Of a DNA stretch of 64,000 bases, positions 16,394 through 29,389 are shown piece by piece. The DNA lies in assembly GCA_002360495.1 (NCBI GenBank), contig DEQO01000196.1, positions 1 to 64,000 of the forward strand. The letters are read 5' to 3'. The notes beneath the pieces are model-generated. The model made no database searches and had not been told where the DNA came from. It saw only the letters and a program-made list of their open reading frames with translations. The translations under genes were made by a program, and so were the position numbers. Source of the DNA: Flavobacteriales bacterium UBA3364 (GTDB lineage: Bacteria; Bacteroidota; Bacteroidia; Flavobacteriales_F; PHOS-HE28). The stretch's first letter is position 1. Every line of letters begins with the position of its first letter.

Positions 16394-19300
16394 TCAATCC
16401 TGCCCTCTCTGGAACATGACCCTCGGCAACACAACCTCAATATGCCTCTTCTTCTCTTCCTCGTACCACTCCACCAGGTAGCCCACTGAACCACCGTTCA
16501 CCCGATAGCCGCGCTCCGCTAAGCGCTCGATCACTTCGGTCTTGAACTTGCGGGAGAAGAGCACCACGGGACCATCGTTCGTTCCCAAGCCAGGCGCTGG
16601 GCCGTTCGCAAAGTCGATGCTGCAAGGCACAAGTCCATCGCCCGTAAGCAAGCGCTGGATGCGACCTTGGTTGTAACCGCTTGACCCTAGGTTCACGTCC
16701 TTCATACCTGCCACGTAGACCAGCTGCTCCGGCCACGGATGAAGCATACCGTCGTGGTTGCGCTCGAGTTGTGGGCTGTTGAAGTCCGTAGCGAACGGTT
16801 GCAAGGCATGCACGACCAAACGCTCCTTCGCCCTAGTGCAGGCCACATAGAGCAAGCGCTTGTCCTCCGCTCGTTCCATGGGCTGATCATCGAGCAGCAC
16901 GAAGACGTTGTCGAATTCGCGCCCTTTTGCCTTGTGCATCGTGCTTACCATCACGGTCCGCTCCTCGCCGCGCACGGCATCGCTGATGCGGATCTCCCGC
17001 AAGAACGCCGCCCATTCACCGGTATCGTATCGCTGTTGATAGCGTTCATCGAACAGCGCGAACAGGTCGCGCAGGTCGGCGAGCAGCGGCATTTCGCCCA
17101 TCTCGCTCAGGAACTGCTCCCGCACCTTCAGCCACAACTCCTTGGGCACAACACCCGCTTGCGGGAACTCGGCCCGAAGCAGCTGCATGAACCGGCGCAG
17201 TTCGCGTAGTCTTCCGGTCTCGAAGCCATCAGAACCTCCCACATACCGGGCCTTTACGCCGCGTTCCATCAGCATGGATGCGGCCATCAGCGCTTCACTG
17301 TTGGTGCGCGTGAGCAAAGCGGTCGTGCCCGGATAGGAGCGACCGATCAGGTCTTCCACAAGCCCTGATGTATGGAAGCCGCCCGTGTAGGTGATCACCC
17401 GTTGGAGACCCACATTGTCTTCATGGGCCGCCATGTGCTCCCCCGCTTTGATGCGGCCAGGAATGCCCTCTACTAGATGGTTGGTCAGATCGACCAGAGT
17501 GGCCTTGCTACGGTAGTTCGTGAGCAGGCTGTGGCTGGTTGCATTGAAGGTGCCTCGGAAGGCGGCCATGAACTCCGGCGATGCACCGCGCCACGCATAA
17601 ATGTTCTGGTCATCGTCGCCCACGGCGATGATGCGAGGGGATTCGGCCACCTTGCCAATGGCCAGGATCAAGCGCCACTGGTCCGCATCCACATCCTGGA
17701 ACTCGTCCAACATGATCACGCTCTTGTTCGCGATCATCGAAAGGTCCGTCTCCTGCTTCTCGATCGCATCGATGGCACGGCCGATGACCGTTTCGGACTT
17801 CTCCAGGTCGCCCAGCTGGCCAGTGAGCTCGAAGCACAGGCTGTGGAATGTGGTGACCTTGATGAGCCCGCGATACTCGGGCACCAGCGTATGGATGCGA
17901 CTGCGCAACTCAAGGGCGGCGGCGCGCGAATAGGTCAGCATCAGGAACTGCTCGGGCTTCACATCCTCCAGTAGCAGCAGGTTGGCCGCCTTGTGGACCA
18001 GCACACGCGTCTTTCCGCTTCCCGGACCGGCGGCGACCAGGATATGCTGCGACTTGTCCTGCACCACGGCCTGCTGTGAGGTGTCCAGGTCACCCACCAG
18101 CTGCCGGAAGCGCTCAGCACTGATCGACCGCGTGATCTCCGTACGCCGTTGGGGGAAATACCTGCGGATGAAGGCCTCGTGGTCCAGCTTGAAGTAGTCG
18201 TCAACGTAGCTCAGGGCCGCCTCCACGCTTTCGCTGCGCTTGCGGGCATACTCGCCCACCATGTGTATCTGTTCCGTGCGGTTGCGGTAGTGCAGGTCCA
18301 GGTGGGCATAGTCGTCCCGGGTAAAACGTTTTCGGTTATCCTCCTCCAGTCGGTCCACGTTCAGGCGCTGGTAGATCACCATGAAGCCATCCTCCAGGTT
18401 GATGACCTTGCCCTCGTGCAGGTAGAGCAGCGCTTTCTCCACCGCGCGCAGGTCCTGCTCCTGAGCGAAAAGCCCTTCCCTCAACTTGTCGCGCAGGCCG
18501 ACCATGGAAAAGGGCACGGGCATTTCTTCCTTGCGCTCCTGCTGGCTTTGCTGGGCGGTGGTGGCCAGGTCCTGCAAATGGTCCAGGCACGCGATGGCGA
18601 GCGTGTGGCGCTCCTCCATCTCGCGGCGCATGTCATCTGGATCGGAGCGTGGGGTGATCCGGTAAGTCTGCTCCGTCCTGGCCACGCGCGCGGTGCGGAT
18701 GAAGCCCCGCCGCTTCCAATAGTTGAGAAGCCCGTGTACATCGGCGGGTTGACTGTCGACACCCGCGTCAATGGCAGCCTGGTTGAGGGCCCGCAAGCTG
18801 GTTGTAAAGGGTCCCGTGCCAAGCTGGGTGAGCAGCACCTTCTCAAGACTCATCAGAGACTTCAACCGTGCGATCGACCCCACCCTTGGCCGTAGGTCAA
18901 CGAAGGCGGTGAGGTCCTCATGGTCGTCCAGCACCTTCAACTCTCGCAGTAGTTGCACCGTGCGCATCACCTGGCGCAGCTCCATACCGAGTTGCTCCGC
19001 CATTTCGTCCAACTTGGTCTCATCGTGCTTGATGATGCGCTGCAGCACCCGTGCACAATCTTCCTTCTGCTTGGCCGTGAGTACAGCACTGCCATGCACC
19101 AACCGCAAGGCGCTTTCCAGGTCTTTCGTCAGCAGGCTGGTGGCGAACACCTGCGGACTGTTCAGCGTGCGCTTCAAGTAGCCCCGTTCCTCCAGAGCGG
19201 CAAGCGAGGCGGTCACCTTGTTCTGCAGGTCCTTGATCTCCCGGTCCCAGCCGGCTGCCGTGGCCAGTTCCAACGCCGACTTGCTCACCCGGTCGCGGAA

Positions 19301-21262
19301 GCGCGTCATGCGCTTGATGGCACGCCAGATCTGATCGATCTCCTGTTGGTTCAGTTTACTCTGCCGGAGCAACTGGAAATGGCCGTCCAGGTCATCCGGG
19401 TGGTAGAGCACCAGGCAGCGGGCTTGTATGTCCTTCTTGCGACCCGCCCTGCCCGCTTCCTGCACATAGTTTTCCAATGAGGCGGAGATGTTGTAGTGGA
19501 TCACTGTGCGCACATCCTCCTTGTCCACGCCCATGCCGAAGGCATTGGTGGCCACCATCACCTCGGCCTCGCCCCGCATGAAAGCCTCTTGGTTCAACTG
19601 CTTCACCTCCCGTTTCAGCTTGCCGTGATAGCCGCGCACCGCAAGGCCCGCCGTTGCGAGCAGCTTCACCAGTTCATCCACACGCTTGGTACGCGACACG
19701 TAGACGATGGCCGGCAATTCACATTCGCGCAGCGTTTGCAGGAGTTTCCGTTGGCGCGTCTCGGGCTTGGTATCGGCGAGCGGGATCACCTCGTAGGCTA
19801 GGTTCTCGCGCCGGGCATGGCTGATGAAGGGCTGCAGCTCCAACCCGAGCTCCTTGCGGAAGTAGTCGCGGATGTCCGCGATCACCTGCGGCTTGGCCGT
19901 GGCCGTGAAGCAGGATACTGGGATGGGGCTGCTCAGGCCCTTGGCCTCCATCAGCTCGCGGATGAAGCGTGCTATGTAGAGGTAGTCCACCCGGAAGTCG
20001 TGGCCCCAAGCGGAGAAGCAGTGTGCCTCATCCACCACGAAGCGGGCGATGTGCCGGGTGCGCAGCAGACGGAACAGCGTGGGTGAACGCAACGACTCCG
20101 GCGCAACATAGAGCAGATGCGCACCACCCTGCTCGATGCGCTCCAGCACATTGCGGCGCTCCAAGGGTGACAGCAAACTGCTGAGCTGCACGGCCTGCAC
20201 GTTGCCGAAGCGGTCCTCCAGCACCTCCACCTGGTCCTTCATCAGCGACACTAGTGGCGATACCACCACGGTGAGCGCACGAGTCAGCTCGCCCTGCATC
20301 AGCGCTGGCAGCTGGAAGGTGAGCGACTTGCCTCCACCTGTGGGGAAGATGGTCAACAATGAACCGCCGGCCAAGGCATGCCGTACGCTCCGCTCCTGGA
20401 TGCCCATGCCCTCCTCCCCATCGAAGCGGCGAAAGGCCGGGTAGCCGTAGATGCGCTCCAAGCCTTTGAGCGGATCCAGCTTCGCGGCGCAATACGTACA
20501 GGCGGGGTCCGTGCAAGGGTTGAAGCGCAAGGCATCGAGGATGTCCACGCTGCTGGGTAGTTCCATCACCACCCAAGGCGGCAGAACCGATGCCTCATCA
20601 ACCGTTGCTATCAATGCCAACGCATGCGCCAGTTCCACCGGGTGCGTGTTGGCCATAGCATCCAGGTTGGCATGGCGGCAGTACTTGTCCTGAAGGGCGC
20701 CTAGTACCAACGCGGATGCATCCGACGTCGATGCGCCTGTGGCTCCGGCGAGCTGAAGGAATCCGTCATAGCCTGAGCGGTCATGCAGCAACGCATGGTA
20801 TAGCGCCTGCATCGCCCGCGGCAGGGCGTGCCAGCGGCCCAGCAGGTCCTCCAGCAGTTGTCCGCAGAGCTTGGCATCGCTCAGCGGGTTGTTGTCGCCA
20901 TCCTCGCTGTGCAGCTTGTAGCCCTTCACCAGCTTGTGGTAGGGCCGGTCGGCATAGAGCAGGGCCGACCAACACAGGGTATCGGCCAGCTTCTTGCCCG
21001 TCAGGGCCGCATCGCCCATCCGCTTGCGCAGGAAAGGCGCATCGTGCCGCACGATGTTGTGCCCCACCAACACACGGGCCTCCCGCAGCCAGGGCTCCAG
21101 CTTGTCCAGCTTGCGCTCATGCAGTTCACCCCGGCCATGGACCGCACCCACGGCGAGCAGGCGCTTGCCCACGCGGTCGGTCTCCAGGTCGATGATGAGC
21201 GGTTGTTCCACGGCTGAAATATCGCCTTGTCCACAAAACGGAACGGGAACATACGGAACCAA
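16394..21262 (-). CDS. Giant exonuclease-RecQ-UvrD fusion helicase
   Basis: 1622 residues combining three machines. (1) Residues about 20-160: a DEDD-type 3'-5' exonuclease with D25/E27 (LIIDLETD), D74 (HNIVRHDAPF), D94 and a last motif near D129. (2) Residues about 270-850: a RecQ-type SF2 helicase preceded by a Cys cluster (CTDPACTYC), Walker A PTGGGKS near 307 and VVDEAHCFSAWGHDFR near 408, then a RecQ-like zinc/winged region. (3) Residues about 1055-1500: a UvrD/Rep-type SF1 helicase with AAGPGSGKT near 1074, DEFQD near 1185 and STMHKAKGREFD. Ordinary RecQ or UvrD proteins are 600-750 residues. It is the last gene of the defence-like operon and probably unwinds or degrades foreign or damaged DNA. 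Confidence 0.9.
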   Translation of the reverse strand: MVPYVPVPFCGQGDISAVEQPLIIDLETDRVGKRLLAVGAVHGRGELHERKLDKLEPWLREARVLVGHNIVRHDAPFLRKRMGDAALTGKKLADTLCWSALLYADRPYHKLVKGYKLHSEDGDNNPLSDAKLCGQLLEDLLGRWHALPRAMQALYHALLHDRSGYDGFLQLAGATGASTSDASALVLGALQDKYCRHANLDAMANTHPVELAHALALIATVDEASVLPPWVVMELPSSVDILDALRFNPCTDPACTYCAAKLDPLKGLERIYGYPAFRRFDGEEGMGIQERSVRHALAGGSLLTIFPTGGGKSLTFQLPALMQGELTRALTVVVSPLVSLMKDQVEVLEDRFGNVQAVQLSSLLSPLERRNVLERIEQGGAHLLYVAPESLRSPTLFRLLRTRHIARFVVDEAHCFSAWGHDFRVDYLYIARFIRELMEAKGLSSPIPVSCFTATAKPQVIADIRDYFRKELGLELQPFISHARRENLAYEVIPLADTKPETRQRKLLQTLRECELPAIVYVSRTKRVDELVKLLATAGLAVRGYHGKLKREVKQLNQEAFMRGEAEVMVATNAFGMGVDKEDVRTVIHYNISASLENYVQEAGRAGRKKDIQARCLVLYHPDDLDGHFQLLRQSKLNQQEIDQIWRAIKRMTRFRDRVSKSALELATAAGWDREIKDLQNKVTASLAALEERGYLKRTLNSPQVFATSLLTKDLESALRLVHGSAVLTAKQKEDCARVLQRIIKHDETKLDEMAEQLGMELRQVMRTVQLLRELKVLDDHEDLTAFVDLRPRVGSIARLKSLMSLEKVLLTQLGTGPFTTSLRALNQAAIDAGVDSQPADVHGLLNYWKRRGFIRTARVARTEQTYRITPRSDPDDMRREMEERHTLAIACLDHLQDLATTAQQSQQERKEEMPVPFSMVGLRDKLREGLFAQEQDLRAVEKALLYLHEGKVINLEDGFMVIYQRLNVDRLEEDNRKRFTRDDYAHLDLHYRNRTEQIHMVGEYARKRSESVEAALSYVDDYFKLDHEAFIRRYFPQRRTEITRSISAERFRQLVGDLDTSQQAVVQDKSQHILVAAGPGSGKTRVLVHKAANLLLLEDVKPEQFLMLTYSRAAALELRSRIHTLVPEYRGLIKVTTFHSLCFELTGQLGDLEKSETVIGRAIDAIEKQETDLSMIANKSVIMLDEFQDVDADQWRLILAIGKVAESPRIIAVGDDDQNIYAWRGASPEFMAAFRGTFNATSHSLLTNYRSKATLVDLTNHLVEGIPGRIKAGEHMAAHEDNVGLQRVITYTGGFHTSGLVEDLIGRSYPGTTALLTRTNSEALMAASMLMERGVKARYVGGSDGFETGRLRELRRFMQLLRAEFPQAGVVPKELWLKVREQFLSEMGEMPLLADLRDLFALFDERYQQRYDTGEWAAFLREIRISDAVRGEERTVMVSTMHKAKGREFDNVFVLLDDQPMERAEDKRLLYVACTRAKERLVVHALQPFATDFNSPQLERNHDGMLHPWPEQLVYVAGMKDVNLGSSGYNQGRIQRLLTGDGLVPCSIDFANGPAPGLGTNDGPVVLFSRKFKTEVIERLAERGYRVNGGSVGYLVEWYEEEKKRHIEVVLPRVMFQRGQD

Positions 21263-21328
21263 AGGGAAATCACCCTACACAAGCATCGTACCTGAACCGT
21301 ACTGCTCGAAGATCAAGTGCAGGATATT

Positions 21329-21472
21329 CTACATCAGCGTCTTGGTCTTGCCTACACCGGCAGCCGCCAATACCAGCAGGCGCTTCTCCTCGCTCAGCAC
21401 GGCGGCGCGCTGCTCGGGATTGAGGCCGTGGAGGAACAGGGATACGGGAGCCTTAGTAAGCTGGTCGCTAAC
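21329..21472 (-). pseudogene. N-terminal fragment of a UvrD-type helicase
   Basis: Directly after the TAG stop of the DUF262 gene, in the same frame, the sequence reads LHGLNPEQRAAVLSEEKRL then LAAAGVGKTKTLM before another TAG. LNPEQ is the Q motif and AAGVGKTKT the Walker A of SF1A helicases. Everything after the P-loop is missing. It is not a copy of the UvrD part of the neighbouring fusion protein, whose P-loop region differs. Confidence 0.75.
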
Positions 21473-23338
21473 CTACATGGGCCACAGCGATTTGGCCCGC
21501 TTCCATAGTTCTGTGCCACGTCTCAATATGCTGTCCTCATCCCAGGTTTCCGCATCATGAAGCTGCTGATTGATCGGAAGCAATGACTTGCGAAGGATCG
21601 CCTGTCGCTTTGCAAGCCAAGGTCCATTTGAGACAGAGGTGTTGAGCGACCCCGTGATGATCGTAAGATTCCCGAGCGAGTGCAATGCACTCTCCCTTGC
21701 TCTTGTTGCGGTTGCCCGCGCGTCACTGTCATCCGCATCAGCGAGCTCGAATTCTGTCATACCTACTTGACCATCTGGCAATGGCCAGTGCTTCCTCCAT
21801 TCTTGAGGTAAAAGGTGTTCTACGGTTGACGCTCCCTTGATCTCGATATCCTCTGATTGCTTACTCAGGTAGGTCTTGTTCAATCGTTCGAGCACTAGCG
21901 CCAGCTTGGGATTATTGAGCCGCTCGTAAACCGCGCCATGAATGAATTCCTCTTTGAACACGGCGTCATTGGGCCACACCGTCGATTCCCCGGAGAGCCC
22001 AAGGAAGTACGCCTTCACGGCTTCTATTGTCGGCGCTTGCCCGTCAAGCTGGCGCACAAGGGTCAGGAAGATGCGGTTGTAGTTCTTGGTCGTATACCCA
22101 CAGAACGCACGGCGCAGGATGTACGATTCCAGTATTGACGCTACTTGCGGCATCAATTCGCGGCCCGCTTCCGACTGCATGAGGTGGAGCAAGAGCGGAT
22201 AGACCGTACGTACCTCAAATGCCTCGAGAAACCTGAACAACTCGTACAATTTATCCTCGGCATGTGGTGCTATGATGCGCCTGAAGTCATCACCTTGCCT
22301 ATCCAATGCCATCAGCTCTTCGGCGACACTACCGTAAGGCTGCTTCTTCTCAATCCACCATTTGTACTCGGTGAATAGATGCTTGATCGGCACATCCGTT
22401 CCACGCTTGCTCGCCAGGAAGTGCTGGAGGAAGAGATCGCTTCGCGGCCGGAACTGCCTGCCCTGTGAGACTTCTTCTCTCCAGAAGTCCTCATCGAACT
22501 TTCGCCAGTGCTGGTCATAGAGTTGCTCCATGGGCTCGCCCTTGCGCGCGGCTCGTAGGAAAATGAAATTTCTCAATAGGTCGGCAGGAAGCAATGGCTC
22601 ACCGCGAGCATTGAGCGTCTCGAAGATCACCTGTGCATCGTCCTCTTTGTCCAAGTCGATCACCACGACCTGAAGGGCGCTCTTCATGGCCTGGAAACAC
22701 TCCTCCATTCGCGATGCAATGGGACTATCGGCTTGCAGCGGCGGTTCATCCTCATGGCCGATAAAGAAGTCATAAAGCCTATCGTCGAAGTAGATGTAGG
22801 CCTCAACCATACGAGGCCGGGGGTCTGGCTTTCGTTGGTATTTCCTGCGGACCAATGGATGGCGTTTGTCGAGTTCATCTCGAGACCCCGAACGCATGAC
22901 GTCAGCGAATTGCTTGCGATCTAATTGGGTGGGCCACACCTTGTGCATGTCCACATCAGGATTCGCCATCATTCCCTTGTTCACCGTGTACGCCTCGCAC
23001 TCCTTCGCTAATTCCTCGCAGCCCTGCTCCTTTGCGAAATCGCGGAATGCAGCAAGGAATATCTGTAGCGTGGTCAGTCGCTGCTGCCCGTCGATTGCCT
23101 GGCGCCGTTCCACATGCGTTGTCGGGGTCTGCTTCTGATCGAAAACCATCGCGCCCAGAAAATGTACCGGCGTATCGCGTCGACCTTCAACATAGTCCTC
23201 GAACTTCCTGCTGATGTCCTCCCAAAGGGGCTCCCAGTGCTTCTCCTGGCTCCATACGTACTGCCTTTGGAATAGGGGTACTTCCAGTTGCATCTTTTTC
23301 TCGAAGATGCCGATGAGAGATACCGCGTTCGCATTCAT
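21473..23338 (-). CDS. GmrSD-like DUF262/DUF1524 protein
   Basis: 621 residues. The N-terminal DUF262 (GmrS-like, ParB/Srx fold) carries PLFQRQYVWS (21-30) and IDGQQRLTTLQIF (from 82), the putative nucleotide-hydrolysing motif. The C-terminal DUF1524 (GmrD-like HNH nuclease) has EHLLPQ at 507-512 and HSLGNLTIITGSLN, followed by a conserved Asn-rich stretch. GmrSD enzymes are type IV, modification-dependent restriction nucleases that cut phage DNA carrying modified bases. Start overlaps the stop of the DUF4238 gene by four bases. Anti-phage role is inferred from family and context. Confidence 0.85.
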   Translation of the reverse strand: MNANAVSLIGIFEKKMQLEVPLFQRQYVWSQEKHWEPLWEDISRKFEDYVEGRRDTPVHFLGAMVFDQKQTPTTHVERRQAIDGQQRLTTLQIFLAAFRDFAKEQGCEELAKECEAYTVNKGMMANPDVDMHKVWPTQLDRKQFADVMRSGSRDELDKRHPLVRRKYQRKPDPRPRMVEAYIYFDDRLYDFFIGHEDEPPLQADSPIASRMEECFQAMKSALQVVVIDLDKEDDAQVIFETLNARGEPLLPADLLRNFIFLRAARKGEPMEQLYDQHWRKFDEDFWREEVSQGRQFRPRSDLFLQHFLASKRGTDVPIKHLFTEYKWWIEKKQPYGSVAEELMALDRQGDDFRRIIAPHAEDKLYELFRFLEAFEVRTVYPLLLHLMQSEAGRELMPQVASILESYILRRAFCGYTTKNYNRIFLTLVRQLDGQAPTIEAVKAYFLGLSGESTVWPNDAVFKEEFIHGAVYERLNNPKLALVLERLNKTYLSKQSEDIEIKGASTVEHLLPQEWRKHWPLPDGQVGMTEFELADADDSDARATATRARESALHSLGNLTIITGSLNTSVSNGPWLAKRQAILRKSLLPINQQLHDAETWDEDSILRRGTELWKRAKSLWPM

Positions 23339-24240
23339 GCTTGAGCCCGGTTAAGGTGATTAATGATTGCCTCCAATGCTCCCTTGCGACCGATGATCAA
23401 CTTCTCAGCCTCACTGAACTGCCGGATGTTGTAATCGAGGACTTCAGCCTCCGCCTCACTTCCTTTCAACTCAAACCGGTAGATCCGATTGGGATCCGCA
23501 CCAGGAACTCCAGGTACGAGTTCTACACGATACTCTTCGTTTAGTGGTAGCGACAATACGTCGGTGACATTGAACGGGGCAACGATCCCAGCATTTGGCG
23601 GATAGTGTATTCGCGTTGGATTATCCGACGAAATGAATCCTGTCGTACCAACCACCCGCGTCACACTAATTGAGTCACCCATTCGTACTTGCTGAAGACG
23701 AAAACCCGTGGTGAACTGAGTGGTGAGGACTGCGTCGTTGTTCGTGTTCGCTTGGTACTCTGCCCAAAGCTGGTCCGCTGATTTCCCCTCGAGCTCATAC
23801 TCTTTGCCATCCAGCACACCAATCTTAGGCTGTGACCCATCCAGCCGTCTTGCATTCGCCATAAAGTCGATCGATTGCCGCATGAGTGAATCAACGGCAT
23901 TCACTATTCGGCGTGAGCGAAAGAGAAGTGAACAGACGGTACCAACAACCAGCTCTCTGAGCCGATCATCGATGCTCTCTTGTCTATCATCAACGAGGTT
24001 CTTGTAAACTTCATCGTAATGGTCTTCCCAGAGGGTCTTGTATGTGGTGTCCAGCAGTTGTGCATCCTCGGGTGCAACACTGACCAATTTGTACCCATCG
24101 ATTTCACTACAGAGCTTCTTCGTCGAGGTGTCGCTGATGATGCGAGAGCCTTTCTTCACGTAGTGAACGGTCGTATCCGGGCGCACCAGACGCTTCATAT
24201 ACCCTTGCGGTACGAAGTGATGGTTCCTTGGAGTGCTCAT
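23335..24240 (-). CDS. DUF4238 protein
   Basis: 301 residues starting MSTPRNHHFVPQGYMKRL; the RNHHFVPQ start is the hallmark of DUF4238, a soluble family of unknown biochemical function that often has conserved His residues in its first strand. The middle contains the family-like LLFRSRRIVNAV and IDFMANARR helices and GFISSDNPTRIHYPP. It lies in a tight run of restriction-like genes, 45 bases after the GIY-YIG helicase gene and overlapping the DUF262 gene, so a part in the same defence module is inferred. Confidence 0.75.
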   Translation of the reverse strand: MSTPRNHHFVPQGYMKRLVRPDTTVHYVKKGSRIISDTSTKKLCSEIDGYKLVSVAPEDAQLLDTTYKTLWEDHYDEVYKNLVDDRQESIDDRLRELVVGTVCSLLFRSRRIVNAVDSLMRQSIDFMANARRLDGSQPKIGVLDGKEYELEGKSADQLWAEYQANTNNDAVLTTQFTTGFRLQQVRMGDSISVTRVVGTTGFISSDNPTRIHYPPNAGIVAPFNVTDVLSLPLNEEYRVELVPGVPGADPNRIYRFELKGSEAEAEVLDYNIRQFSEAEKLIIGRKGALEAIINHLNRAQA

Positions 24241-24285
24241 GCTCGTCCATCTAGAGGGTCATAGATCCCTAATCAAATGACCACT

Positions 24286-26821
<2,536 letters not shown>

Positions 26822-26829
<8 letters not shown>

Positions 26830-28413
26830 CGTTTGCCTCTGGCGCCGCGTTCATCGGACGGATTATTGACTCGATGAAGACCTTCTCTGCTTCAGTGATT
26901 CCGTACTTCTTGTAGAGCTCGGCGTCGGTCCAGTCTCGATCCCAAGTTTGCTGTGGCACCCAGGTATATGTGGACTTGTTTGCGTCTTGCGTGATCTTCC
27001 GAAGTGAGATGATGAAGCGGGCAAAGCGGGTCCGTAGGTATGACTGCACACTCTTGGCAGCCCTCTCACTGTCCACAAAGAAGAAGAGATAGGTCTGTGT
27101 GCAGACTGAAGGAGGTGCGGCAATCAGTGAAGGGCCAAGCACCATGTCCACACCGCTTTTCTCCCTCTCCCTTCCTGAACCCGTTTTCGGCACTAAGACC
27201 TTCCACTTGTCTATCAAATGTTGACTCTTCGGAACCTCTGAGCGCTTCATCCAACCAACTTGGCGCTTGGTCTTGTCGTTGTAGTACAGCGCTATGTCAT
27301 TCTTCCCTGCGGTCGGTCGGTGGCCATCGAAGTTTGAAGTCATGCCGAATTCCTTGTCAGCGGATAGAAGTTCCGTCAATGACGGCTCCTTCTTGGAGAG
27401 CACTTTGTTCAGGATAGCGAGTCCACGGACATCCCGCACTAGAACGTCGAACTCGTCAAGCCACCGTTGATGTGGACCGTAGGTCTGACCGTCACGCACC
27501 AGTGTCGTCGCGCACTCACCATTGTGATGAGCATCCCATAGGAAGTAGCAAATGCCTCCGTTAATCCCGACAGAAGGAAAAAGCTCCGCTGCATTCAGAT
27601 AGTCCACTAACGCAGCCATTCGGCGGTCACTCAACATCGTTTTACGGAATGCGTCAAGGCCCAGCCCTCCAGCCATCCAGCGTGACGGGATGATCATGGA
27701 CAGAAATCGTGGTTCAAGCTTCTTTGCTTGTTCAACGAAGTGCTGATAGATCGGCACGTCGCGCGTTCCACCATCCGCTCCTAGCTGGTAGGGCGGGTTA
27801 CCGATGATCACGTCGAATTGCATGTTCTTTCCAAAGATTTCGGTTATCCGAGCCTTGATGTCTTTCGTGTGTATGAGCGCGTAGGCGTGGGTCTCGTACC
27901 CTTCGCCCCGGTCCAGCGCATTTTGGCTTGCCCCGCAGTAGGTACACTTCTCATCCTTCCACGTATGCTCCATCCGCTCGAACCAGATATTGCCCGCATC
28001 GGTGGCGAAGCTGCTGCCGATGGAGTGCGCGCCCTTGGCGTGCTTGGAGCAATACACGCTGCGCCGTGCCAGCAAGCTGGTGAGGTGCGTGATGCCGATG
28101 CCGAAGACCTGCTTGGTGAGGATGTGGTCCACGCGGGTGCGCAGGTCGGGTATCTGGTCCTTCAGGCCTTCGGTAAGGCGGCTGGTGATCTCGCGCAGGA
28201 AGACCCCGCTCTTGGTGCAGGGGTCAAGAAAGGTCACGGTGGGGTCCGCCCATATGTTGGCTCCTTTGTTGTTGGCAGCCCAAGCTTCGGCCAGCGTGTC
28301 CAGCATGCGGTTCGCGAAGTCCGGCGGTGTGAAGACCTCATCGTTGCTGAGGTTTGCGATACAGGTGAGCACATCGGGGTTGCGCCCGCGCAGGGTGAAG
28401 CTGGCTTGGGTGC

Positions 28414-28417
<4 letters not shown>
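26822..28417 (-). CDS. Eco57I-type N6-adenine DNA methyltransferase
   Basis: 531 residues. Motif IV NPPY is at 207-210 (VIIGNPPYQLG). Motif I is unusual, FLDPCTKSGVFLREI at 63-77, instead of the canonical acidic-P-x-GxGxF loop. A small Cys/His cluster (YCSKH near 122, KCTYC near 158) suggests a zinc-binding insert. The C-terminal half has the target-recognition-like layout of Eco57I enzymes. It overlaps its upstream methylase-like neighbour by ATGA and the downstream helicase-nuclease by eight bases, so the three are translated together. It probably modifies host DNA against the nuclease partner. Confidence 0.85.
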
Positions 28418-29067
<650 letters not shown>

Positions 29068-29084
29068 GTGGTGGACAAGTTCAG

Positions 29085-29092
29085 CAAAGTAA
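29085..29092 (-). promoter_or_regulatory. Probable promoter -7 box of the defence-like operon
   Basis: TTACTTTG on the minus strand differs from TAnnTTTG at one position and lies 17 bases before the first ATG of the operon. Confidence 0.4.
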
Positions 29093-29389
29093 TCGGGTGC
29101 TCGTACATGGTGCTTGTCCAGCGCTGCATCGTGATGGGTTATCTGGCTGGAACCGAATTGCCTTTGGTTCCGTGTGGTAACATGTCAATTCGCCTCCAGG
29201 TCATGCAGTCTGCTTCACCGCTATCAGGGTATCCCGATCCTTCGAACAGGTCAGTATAAGGTCGTTCGGGTAAGGAGAGCATGAAGTGATCTTAATGGTT
29301 GGTCGATTTACAAAGCCTTTGGCTTGCCTACTGATCGGCGAACTCCGTTCATGCTTCGTGGTCGATCGGAAAGGCCTTTCAGTGTTGGA
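29093..29389. other. Intergenic region between the defence-like operon and the TPR cluster
   Basis: About 300 bases upstream of the defence operon and downstream of the TPR gene. I see no gene, terminator hairpin or repeat. Confidence 0.4.
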
